This document shows, piece after piece, positions 22,001 to 26,412 of a DNA stretch of 26,412 nucleotides. Position numbers and translations under genes: made by a program. The notes below the pieces were generated by a model, which was not told where the DNA came from, did not search any database, and saw only the letters and a list, made by a program, of their open reading frames with translations. The DNA lies in contig BLXT01004995.1 in NCBI GenBank assembly GCA_019648995.1, forward strand, positions 1,523,837 through 1,550,248. The letters are read 5' to 3'. The DNA is from Plakobranchus ocellatus. Its lineage: Eukaryota > Mollusca > Gastropoda > Plakobranchidae. How positions within the stretch are numbered: the first letter of the stretch is position 1; each line of letters begins with the position of its first letter.

Positions 22001-22010
22001 ACATCATGAG
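6988..22010 (-). CDS. PARS2: Mitochondrial prolyl-tRNA synthetase, 12 visible exons, N-terminus missing
   Basis: The protein charges mitochondrial tRNA-Pro with proline in the matrix, a class II aminoacyl-tRNA synthetase reaction. Twelve exons (22010-21833, 21062-20989, 20395-20315, 19974-19902, 15197-15090, 14017-13924, 12573-12539, 11410-11337, 10752-10670, 9898-9763, 9366-9187, 7098-6988) join in phase to 1227 nt, 408 residues plus TAG. Motif 1 is in exon 1 (ILPLGLRALEKLIRLVDEEM), GPTHEE spans exons 2-3, motif 2 FRDE and GLLRGREF are in exon 4, motif 3 MGCFGLGITRIL is in exon 10, and the anticodon-binding domain fills exons 10-12. From memory, human PARS2 has about 475 residues, so roughly 65 N-terminal residues, including the mitochondrial presequence and start, are absent here. 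The order, spacing and cysteine pattern fit PARS2 better than the cytosolic EPRS type. Nothing suggests a pseudogene: no internal stop or phase clash. One odd residue is Glu in REFEMKD, where Tyr is usual. Confidence 0.94.
7099..9186 (-). other. PARS2 intron between exons 11 and 12
   Basis: No exon-like block is recognised. At 7840-8060 the text includes ttatccggc and gattttcgataactcgattt, which recall the ends of pogo/Tigger-type elements; this is only a hint. The frames at 8333-8548 and 8810-9061 on the minus strand resemble no family I know and lack ProRS similarity. Confidence 0.7.
9187..9366 (-). CDS. PARS2: PARS2 visible exon 11: anticodon-binding domain
   Basis: Sixty codons run from DGSHSDDYLALAETL to GYPYMIILGVK. 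The EVVIDDR...LTIGRR...ADRLGYPY pattern is the HGTP anticodon-binding fold. Boundaries are cctcag|GATGGC and GTTAAA|gtatgt, phase 0 on both sides. Confidence 0.94.
9367..9762 (-). other. PARS2 intron between exons 10 and 11
   Basis: 396 bases of AT-rich intron with A runs near 9533-9555. Nothing else is seen. Confidence 0.85.
9763..9898 (-). CDS. PARS2: PARS2 visible exon 10: motif 3 and start of anticodon domain
   Basis: The exon encodes DFQMGCFGLGITRILQAS, then RWPGLIAPHQIYIIPKK. GLGITR is class II motif 3, whose Arg contacts ATP. I place the acceptor at aaaaag|TGATTTTCAG because exon 9 ends in phase 2. The better-looking cag directly before ATGGGA would shift the frame. The donor is AAAAAG|gtaaga. 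Confidence 0.88.
9899..10669 (-). other. PARS2 intron between exons 9 and 10
   Basis: AT-rich intron with no recognisable repeat or frame. Its 3' end carries two possible acceptors ten bases apart; see exon 10. Confidence 0.85.
10670..10752 (-). CDS. PARS2: PARS2 visible exon 9: GHTFYLGTKYS block
   Basis: The exon encodes VGHTFYLGTKYSNPFKAVFM and on to DGSTM plus AT. GHxFxLGTKYS is a strong bacterial/mitochondrial ProRS signature. Boundaries are tcaaag|GTTGG and ATGAT|gtgagt; the frame would stop at TGA one base into the intron. Confidence 0.92.
10753..11336 (-). other. PARS2 intron between exons 8 and 9
   Basis: AT-rich with A runs near 11201-11213 and 11256-11269. The plus-strand frame at 11236-11445 is Lys-rich low complexity and overlaps exon 8 antisense, so it is not a gene. 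Confidence 0.85.
11337..11410 (-). CDS. PARS2: PARS2 visible exon 8, with tandem NAGNAG acceptor
   Basis: The exon encodes DGRLPSACQMPASQCELQE, then RKGIE. The acceptor region reads acagaagATGG. Splicing after cag (exon from 11410) inserts Glu, and splicing after aag (from 11407) omits it; both keep frame. The donor is GAG|gtattc. Two Cys may pair with the CxxC of exons 6-7. Confidence 0.9.
11961..11990. repeat. C16 / (AC)n low-complexity tract after NN
   Basis: Two N (11961-11962) precede sixteen C (11963-11978), then alternating ac, then aaataaataaat. The homopolymer probably caused the uncalled bases, so tract length is unreliable. Confidence 0.9.
12209..12485 (+). mobile_element. tRNA-derived SINE with RTE/BovB-like 3' region
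   Basis: The head reads ggtggctcatctggcagg, matching a Pol III A box (tggctcatctgg, 12225-12236). About 30 bases later comes a degenerate B box (agatttgaattcc, 12268-12280). The 3' half contains ggaaagcaatggcagattac followed by gccaagaaaa. This resembles the terminal region of BovB/RTE LINEs, which mobilise such SINEs in other animals. A weak 7-bp taatata at 12202-12208 and 12486-12492 may be the target duplication. It is clearly less AT-rich than the surrounding intron. The family is not identified. Confidence 0.78.
12539..12573 (-). CDS. PARS2: PARS2 visible exon 7: 35-nt microexon-like
   Basis: A 35-nt exon encodes (R)CGVQMNKELAA. It supplies the second Cys of a CxxC pair begun in exon 6 (LLCDRC). 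Boundaries are ttttcag|GTGT and GCAG|gtattt. It is too short to be called from open-frame length alone; phase continuity on both sides supports it. Confidence 0.88.
12897..12967. repeat. Two-unit short tandem repeat, period 39
   Basis: 32-bp units at 12897-12928 and 12936-12967 both start atctagac and end ggagaccccaaat. They match at 28 of 32 positions and are separated by gggatct. Confidence 0.85.
13302..13380 (-). ncRNA. tRNA-Val-like pseudogene or SINE head
   Basis: The minus strand begins GTTTCCGTAGCGTAGTGGTT, almost the 5' half of animal tRNA-Val. It has a perfect A box (TAGCGTAGTGG) and a perfect B box (GGTTCAAATCC). The anticodon loop is altered (ctaat where ctaac is usual) and its stem pairs poorly. 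The 3' end (ggtgagacga) cannot pair with GTTTCCG, so the acceptor stem is lost. A functional tRNA is therefore unlikely; it is either a tRNA pseudogene or the head of a tRNA-derived SINE. Confidence 0.75.
13924..14017 (-). CDS. PARS2: PARS2 visible exon 6: IIGG/SHE segment
   Basis: The exon encodes (V)AGATGIIGGNLSHEYHYLAE and on to LLCD plus AG. The GGxxSHE block is shared with bacterial-type and mitochondrial ProRS. Boundaries are ggcag|TG and GACAG|gtaggt. Confidence 0.93.
14018..15089 (-). other. PARS2 intron between exons 5 and 6
   Basis: AT-rich intron with no recognised repeat. Plus-strand frames at 13769-13999 and 14049-14264 are antisense to or beside exon 6 and look spurious. Confidence 0.85.
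15090..15197 (-). CDS. PARS2: PARS2 visible exon 5
   Basis: The exon encodes (D)LYTFDSSQETALETYVEVC and on to RIGVPYVK. It completes the Asp split with exon 4 (G|AT). Boundaries are atag|AT and AAAG|gtatat. An assembly gap begins 24 bases beyond its acceptor side. Confidence 0.94.
15222..15298. other. Assembly gap of 77 N
   Basis: A run of N lies 24 bases upstream, in gene sense, of PARS2 exon 5. The true length and content are unknown, so extra sequence may be missing from this intron. Confidence 0.99.
15664..16031 (-). mobile_element. RTE/BovB-like LINE, 3'-terminal fragment (copy A)
   Basis: Read on the minus strand, this encodes ERKLEAVEMWFIRMM, a Trp-Met pair, then KEANLEQSLTATIRRRKLQF. 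That is the conserved C-terminal block after the reverse transcriptase in BovB-type LINEs (pattern ExRxxAxEMWxxRRM...SW...TIRxRxLxFxGH). The terminal sequence caccTaaagaag-like end at 15664-15675 is shared with the copies ending at 19099 and 24826. Homology to the copy at 24826-25530 stops near 16031, so this copy is 5'-truncated or rearranged there. Confidence 0.85.
16255..16900 (+). mobile_element. RTE/BovB-like LINE, endonuclease fragment (copy B, 5' part)
   Basis: The plus strand encodes LKIAPWKYT (compare the family's LKIATWNVRT start of the APE-type endonuclease). It continues KSLGSWCLISDRVAAAKLLS, then GIIQVYAPASHSED with the usual YAPT-like block. In shifted frames it goes on to EFYEEIEKA, an MGD block, GPSRIG and LIEWCQMND. 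At least one frameshift falls near 16580-16650, within the MGDFNAK region. No intact ORF remains. CFDP2/BovB-type endonucleases show the same order of blocks. Confidence 0.85.
17011..17044. repeat. (TA)n / (CA) microsatellite
   Basis: Alternating ta with an interrupting catacaca; simple-sequence repeat. Confidence 0.9.
17401..17829. repeat. Less AT-rich block bounded by an 11-bp direct repeat
   Basis: The sequence agctgtctgac occurs at 17401-17411 and again at 17819-17829, enclosing about 407 bases. The enclosed block has more G and C than its T-rich flanks. It could be an inserted element with target duplications, but I see no terminal inverted repeats, Pol III boxes or protein similarity. 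The plus-strand frame at 17625-17828 has no recognisable motif. Confidence 0.45.
18180..19099 (+). mobile_element. RTE/BovB-like LINE, 3' part (copy B) with RT mostly deleted
   Basis: From 18230 the plus strand reads ANCDSDSNLIQCKF, the end of the endonuclease, where SDH has become SDS. Next comes the linker NIPKKDKKEHKKWIKTE, then LDLMEGR (18380-18460), then a jump near 18535. After that, RYAGNTVLI is the reverse transcriptase YADD strand with both Asp lost (TAT GCA GGC AAT, 18546-18557). KLKYFGHVIASDGKCT and KEANLEQSLL follow, and the element ends cacctaaagaag at 19099. The N-terminal half of the RT is missing. It probably belonged with the endonuclease at 16255-16900, now separated by about 1.3 kb. 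Confidence 0.82.
19100..19640 (-). mobile_element. RTE/BovB-like LINE fragment (copy D): endonuclease joined to late RT
   Basis: On the minus strand, YIEKAKELSKISGHYHE is followed by AERVEDVVGPSGTGTVNECG, then NLIEWCQIND and ANCDSDHIPAICKFKIKLG (the catalytic SDH is kept). After internal stops it continues to KTYVWSVLLYG at 19105-19140. The endonuclease block parallels the plus-strand one at 16600-16790, so the two form inverted repeats. Much of the RT is missing between the endonuclease and the VWSVLLYG block. It abuts the 3' end of copy B directly. Confidence 0.8.
19902..19974 (-). CDS. PARS2: PARS2 visible exon 4: motif 2
   Basis: The exon encodes ITRKFRDEMSPKYGLLRGRE, then FEMK plus one base. 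FRDE is the class II motif 2 signature, whose Arg binds ATP. The next conserved block is usually REF(Y/T/I)MKD, but here it reads REFEMKD. Boundaries are ttag|ATC and AAAG|gtaag. Confidence 0.94.
19975..20314 (-). other. PARS2 intron between exons 3 and 4
   Basis: 340 bases of AT-rich intron. The near-palindrome ttttcatgcatgaaaaat occurs at about 19999-20017. Nothing else is seen. Confidence 0.85.
20315..20395 (-). CDS. PARS2: PARS2 visible exon 3: THEE substrate loop
   Basis: Twenty-seven whole codons, THEELVTRLLANIAQ through LPIKLYQ, are flanked by ttcag and gtttgt. Thr-His-Glu-Glu continues GP from exon 2. In ProRS this loop contacts the proline and adenylate. Confidence 0.94.
20396..20988 (-). 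other. PARS2 intron between exons 2 and 3
   Basis: The intron contains a (CT)n tract at 20619-20632 and, just after it, a less AT-rich stretch (about 20640-20720) ending in T10. That stretch could be the remains of a short interspersed element, but no Pol III boxes are evident. Confidence 0.75.
20619..20632. repeat. (CT)7 microsatellite
   Basis: Seven consecutive ct units. Confidence 0.95.
20989..21062 (-). CDS. PARS2: PARS2 visible exon 2
   Basis: The exon encodes RWAAAGNELFKLTDRH through CLGP. The correct acceptor is tctcaag|GCAGATGG, which joins with exon 1 as Ser-Gly-Arg-Trp. The more obvious cag four bases on (exon from 21058) would break the frame. The donor is CCT|gtaagt. Confidence 0.92.
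21063..21832 (-). other. PARS2 intron between exons 1 and 2
   Basis: AT-rich intron; gcacgcacgcacaca at about 21300-21314 is a small simple repeat. No gene-like content. Confidence 0.85.
21833..22010 (-). CDS. PARS2: PARS2 visible exon 1: motif 1 region
   Basis: The exon encodes LMMYNDVVAQ through SLWQTS (59 codons plus one base). It contains class II motif 1 with its conserved Pro (ILPLGLRALEKL), then EEMQGIGGQK. The acceptor is ctccag|CTCATG and the donor is TCAG|gtattg. The acceptor side is phase 0, so at least one upstream exon exists. Confidence 0.93.
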
Positions 22011-24825
22011 CTGGAGACATTGTAATAGGAAAAAATAGTGGTACAACAAAATCATAGTTAAAAAAAAAAATTTGTTAGCTTAAAAAAAAAAAGGTCAAAA
22101 GTAATGAAGTTTAAGAACAAGTCAAGCACTGATCATATTCTTGGGTGGATATAATTCCATCTAAGAGAAGACATATTAGGGAATGTGAGAAACATGAAGT
22201 GTTAAAGGCCAATTAAATAGGCTAATGCAATATATTTATATATATTCCTCGTTTCCCCGTTTCTGTGGTGGAAAAATTGGACACTTTGTTTTAAAATCAA
22301 TACATGGCATCACAATTAAATGTATGATTTTTTTTTGTTCAGCTATTCTTGTCCAGTTAGCCCCCCCCCCAAAAAAAGGCAAAATGGACACACCTTATGA
22401 CTATTGCATGAAAGTCCAACATCCTGATCACGGCCTGCTTTTGATTTGGGTTGAAGTTTTCCAAAATTTTGGAACAAGCGAGACACATATCTTCTGTGAC
22501 AATACGATGCCATGTTTGCGTTTTTAACCTCGGTGAAGTGTTAAACTTTGATTTCATCAGATGACTTTTAAACTATTCTGTAAAAGACCTCCGAAAACAA
22601 AATGCTTTAAATTAAATAATCAAACACATGAAAAATCATACATAGTTAAACTGAGATGAGATGCATTTATTTATGGTTGAATAAATTTATAAACTATTAA
22701 ATATGTATGATGGAACAATCTAATAAAGAGTCAAATCTGAAATTTACATATATAATCTTAGACGATCTAGCCTCCTATGTGAAAATTTCTTGAAAATTAA
22801 AGTAAATTGAGATTATTACCATCCTTTTAATTCTGAAATCAATGACAATTTCTTAGAACACAATTTCTTCCACCTATTTTAAAACATAGAATTAATTATG
22901 TGTACAAATACAAGTCATAAATAAATATGTGCATACATAGCGGAATCTATTACAACCAGATAGTAACTCTACACTGAATTGAGATTTAGATCCAACAGCC
23001 CATTTTGTTTCATGTGTGTGTGAGATTTCAGAGACAAAATTTTCACTTTGCTTACATGAGAGATTGTTAAGTATTAGGTTGAAAGTAATGCTTTTAGTGT
23101 GCCTTTGCTTCTTTTGTTATCTTTTTGCTCATCTAGTTCTAGAAATGTAATGAGTAAATTTCATAAAATATCTTTTCATGAGAGAGATCTGATGTCAATA
23201 TTTTTCAGTACTTTTTAAAGTTCTATAAAATGTACGGACATTATACATACAAATAAATAAATCATTTATAATGTTATAATCCATCTCCACATCTGTACAT
23301 AAAAAAGATGGAAAAAATTTATTTCCTAGCAGGTCAAACCTCCAGTCCTCTGCAAATGCAAACTGGTGCTGTCAGGAAATAAAAAAAAGTTTAAGGAAGT
23401 CTATGGGTAAGTTGGCAAGCTTGTTCTCCTAAAGCCATCATTTAATGCATCTCTTACAGTTAATCAATTTTACGCACGATTTACTCATAACAATTGTAAC
23501 AAATACAAATATTATAAATATCCATGTATGAATAAATTAAATTTCAAGATGTTTAATAATCAAATCAAATTTCAAAGATAACTGTGCAATTCTTTTCAAA
23601 AGCCTTCTTGCCATAATAGCTTGTAATACAGTTCTAAAAATAATGTTCCTCTTTTTCTGCAAGTCTACCTCTGCTGAATAAAAATCAGATAAGCCAACAA
23701 CTCTCCTTCCTTTAAACAAAAAATCAGTTTCTGAACCCAACTTAAATAAAAAAAAAAAAAAGCAAGCAAAGAAAGACAAAGGAAAAAAGCACAAATTATC
23801 ACAGCAGGAAAGCACAAACAGATAAAGATATATTTGCAAGACTAAAGGAAAAGTAGTGAATTCTGCTGGCTGCCCAGATTTACAAAGCAAAATAAGTTTT
23901 CAAAGTCTTATGTTATTGATAAAAGTCAAAAGCTTCCGAATCACAATGTGAATCACTTTTTCCTTACTGTGGATCTTAAATTCAGTGAGCTCAGAGCCAA
24001 CATGAATTAAACCGAGTCCTGTTTTTTTTTTTTTCAACAAGTAACAAATTTCACTACCTCTTTTTTAGCCAGAGAAAACAGGACTGTTATTGGGCTTCTG
24101 GGGAAAAATGAATCATACCCACAACCAGATTTTTTTTAATTTCAAGAAACCTTTTATTAAATAAATTATGCCAGGCCCAACTATCTCATTGTATCCAAGG
24201 TTCATTGTACTACTATGTGCAGGATTCTACAGAAAATATGGCTCATATTGTGTTTTTATCAATCATTCTTGCAAGACATATGTTCAGTCATGTGTTTGAC
24301 ATACTTTCTGGTCATCATTACAATTTGAGATTTGTGCTTGGAGTTATGTAATAGAAGTAACAGTAATAGCAGTATGTATTGGGACTGACAGGTCGAGGTA
24401 TGTTCTACAGATTAAAAATACAAACCGAGAGCTTATCTTTGTAAATAGAGAATAACTAAACAAATTATTTTCCTTCTGAATTTCTTGTTGAGTTTATGAA
24501 TTGCTAGGATTTCAAAGGGTTAAACTCCTCAGCACATTTTATATACTTCAACCATATCCCTCCTAATCCTGATGACCTTTAGATAATGCAGATTGATAAA
24601 CTTAAATCTTTTTTACATGCCACATTTGATATTTTAGTGGCTATCCTTTGAACATTTTCTAATCTATTGCTATTGATTGATATTTCCATGAGTGATACCG
24701 TACAGCAATAGCATGACATTCTAAATGAGAAAGCTTATTTAAAAGAAAGATAAATCTTTCCTGAATGTAAAAGCTTTCTTAATAATTTCAACCAATTGTT
24801 ATGCTTTATCGATTAACTTCTGAAT
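22011..24825. other. Upstream intron or 5' flank of PARS2, no exon identified
   Basis: The phase-0 acceptor at 22010 requires an upstream exon, but no block resembling the ProRS N-terminus (expected S-x-LF-x-P) was recognised on the minus strand. A less AT-rich island at 22375-22530 stands out but its minus-strand frame matches no family I know. A minus-strand Met-Ala-Arg-Arg-Leu-Leu-Lys-Arg peptide near 23610 has a presequence-like look but no convincing donor. A c/a tract lies at 22362-22378. Confidence 0.6.
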
Positions 24826-25530
24826 CTTCTTTAGGTGCCCCATCTGAAACATACATTGGTGATTGGTTTTTGTATATATAACCAGTCCACAAAAAGGTGG
24901 TCTCAAGCTTTCAGGCGCTCAAACAGGCCAGGACGCTGGTGTCAGGCTCAAACCCGCAACAGAAGGGTCACTGCAGATCTCAGAGACACTGCGCGACACT
25001 GTGCCACCAACGCTCCACAGATATTGGTGATCATGTTTCTCCACTAAAACCTGTTCTCAGTTAATCTTATAAAGAGTTCTTGCTACCATAACCTATAAAT
25101 TGTCCATGAGTTAAGACTTTCGATAAAGGTTATTCTCTTTCTACATCTATAGCTTGTATTCAATCTTCCCTGTGTTTGCTAAGTGCTCTTAACCTTTATG
25201 TTGGCAAATGTATCCCAAAAATTGTAGTTGCCTCTGTCTTATGGTTTTAATAATGATTGCTCGAAATTAGCTCCTTTCAGCATCAATTCATTGGACTTTT
25301 TTTTTGCTGTCCATGATGTCCTCCTTATTTGTCAGATAAACGACAGCTCCACTGCTTCTAGTTTTCTCTCTGTTTCTTTGCTTATTGACCAACACTCATT
25401 ACCGTGTAAAAATACTGACCATACATATGTTTTTATTGCCCTTAATTTGGTGTCCATTTTTATGTCTTTGTTTGCCAGTATTGGTTTTAATCACAACATG
25501 ACTATGAGGTCTAAAATATCAAATTTTGCT
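24826..25530 (-). mobile_element. RTE/BovB-like LINE, 3'-terminal fragment (copy C), interrupted by a SINE
   Basis: The minus strand encodes LRAIKTYVWSVFLHGNECWS, then KETERKLEAVE, then a degenerate KGANFEQSL block. It ends with the shared terminal caccTaaagaag-type sequence at 24826-24836. It is the longest 3' copy in the window and overlaps copy A in content. Several stops and frameshifts show it is dead. A tRNA-derived SINE splits it at 24864-25022. Confidence 0.85.
24864..25022 (-). mobile_element. Short tRNA-derived SINE nested in LINE copy C
   Basis: On the minus strand the insert starts near gtggagcgttggtggcacag. It has an A box (TGGCACAGTGT, 24996-25006) and a B box (GGGTTTGAGCCTG, 24943-24955), with a short tail ending in ggttatatatac. 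The 9-bp attggtgat flanks it exactly at 24855-24863 and 25023-25031. LINE copy A has the uninterrupted equivalent (cattggcgatcatg near 15689). That empty site and target duplication establish the insertion. It differs from the SINE at 12209-12485. Confidence 0.85.
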
Positions 25531-26412
25531 CTTTGATTTGAGGTGGTTTTTTTTTCTTTTTTTTTTTTTTTCATTATTTATTCATTGCGCATTTAGTGCT
25601 AATTGCCACTGAGTATATCTGGGACTGCTTGATATGAGATTTGCCTTTGTAACTAATGATCTAAGATTTTGTATTTTCCTAGAAAGATATTTCTTCACAC
25701 CGCAAATGATAGGATGGAAGTCCTTTTTTTCTTATGTACGATCAGACATTTCAATAAACAGTTGGTTTCTCTCTTGACAATTGAAAATAGGAGGTCCAGC
25801 TATTCTCGACTTGTGAAAGATATTAAATCGAGTACAACACTTGCCCTGTTAGCAAGACTACCTCTGTTTTAGATGGCTGAGCATAGACTAAGTTAGGACT
25901 CAGTATGCGCTGTCAGAGTAGCCAAACCATTTTCATTGGGTTTCTCAGTCTTGAACTTATCACAAAGTTTGGGGGCAAGGTTAGATCTAGATACTTTATG
26001 AAAGGTTTTTAAAGTTGTTTCTTCAAAACCCATGTTAGATATTGTTTGTGTTTGTAGGCGTTTTAAAACTATAAGCTTTATTTTCTGGAAATATAAATTA
26101 CCCTTTTTTTATCAAACCCTTTGTAAAAAGGGGAAAAATATGAACAAAATAGTATTATTGGAAATGATCTAGAATTCTAGGTAAACGTGTAGTATCGCGT
26201 CGTGAGCTGCTTAGACCCATGGCAGCCATATTCGTATTGTTTGACTATGGGCGATTCCAACATATAGTATCGGGTGACTCAAGTAGTCGGTATTTGTGTA
26301 TAATCTCACAGCCCTGCCTACACGGCTATTCATAACCGCAAGTTAATTGAGATTTGTCTGCTTGGCGAAGAAATTGTGTTTTATACAAATTTTCTCAGTT
26401 ACAATTACTTGC
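25531..26412. other. Unassigned sequence at the right edge
   Basis: After a T-rich stretch (25545-25570), no protein family is recognised in either strand. A CpG-containing segment at 26185-26340 (tagtatcgcgtcgtgagctg, then tagtatcgggtgactcaag) is less AT-rich than the rest and repeats tagtatcg twice. It may be a transposon end. Confidence 0.5.

Noticed and set aside
22225-22527. Plus-strand 100-codon frame
   Set aside because: It crosses a C/A homopolymer tract and matches nothing; it is probably a repeat fragment.
23537-23890. Minus-strand frame ending in an Arg/Lys-rich peptide that could be a mitochondrial presequence for PARS2
   Set aside because: There is no convincing donor site after it, the frame upstream is T-run low complexity, and no ProRS N-terminal block follows.
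23956-24002. Minus-strand Met-Leu-Ala-Leu-Ser-Ser peptide before a fair donor (ccaca|gtaagg), phase 0
   Set aside because: It has only 12 codons with no ProRS similarity; it would leave about 50 expected residues missing, so it is chance-level.
25228-25536. Plus-strand 102-codon frame
   Set aside because: It is antisense to LINE copy C; the minus strand gives the family motifs.

Overview
The window is AT-rich, intron-bearing animal nuclear DNA. It holds one clearly identifiable host gene, the minus-strand gene for mitochondrial prolyl-tRNA synthetase (PARS2), surrounded and invaded by transposable elements. Spliceosomal GT-AG introns, Pol III-type SINE heads, a piggyBac element and RTE/BovB-like LINE debris all point to a metazoan. 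A lophotrochozoan (mollusc-like) source is my guess from the repeat types and protein divergence, and it is not proven. I see no operons, CRISPR array or prokaryotic signals.

Layout, left to right. Positions 1-4179 are non-coding AT-rich DNA containing one perfect 178-bp tandem duplication (2643-2998). Positions 4180-6957 are a 2.78-kb piggyBac-like DNA transposon with imperfect terminal inverted repeats and TTAC/TTAA target flanks. Its plus-strand transposase is broken by stops, frameshifts and an internal duplication. Twenty-six bases beyond the right-hand TTAA lies the stop codon of PARS2.

PARS2 runs leftward from at least 22010 to 6988 in twelve recognisable exons. Their phases join into one open frame of 1227 nt (408 aa plus stop). 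The order is class II synthetase motif 1, the GPTHEE loop, motif 2 (FRDE), a Cys-containing segment, motif 3 (GLGITR), and the C-terminal anticodon-binding domain. The N-terminal exon(s), with the start codon and mitochondrial presequence, were not located. They may lie in 22011-26412 or beyond the window.

The introns carry repeats. There is a tRNA-derived SINE with a BovB/RTE-like tail at 12209-12485 and a minus-strand tRNA-Val-like pseudogene at 13302-13380. The 4.7-kb intron between exons 4 and 5 holds several degenerate RTE/BovB-like LINE pieces in both orientations (15664-19640), plus a less AT-rich block flanked by an 11-bp direct repeat (17401-17829). Upstream of the visible gene, another minus-strand LINE 3' end (24826-25530) has been split by a short tRNA-derived SINE that left a 9-bp target-site duplication.

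No novel multi-gene system is visible. The most interesting signals are the transposon sitting in the PARS2 3' UTR (and probably supplying its polyadenylation signal), the inverted LINE cluster, the nested SINE, and the perfect tandem duplication.
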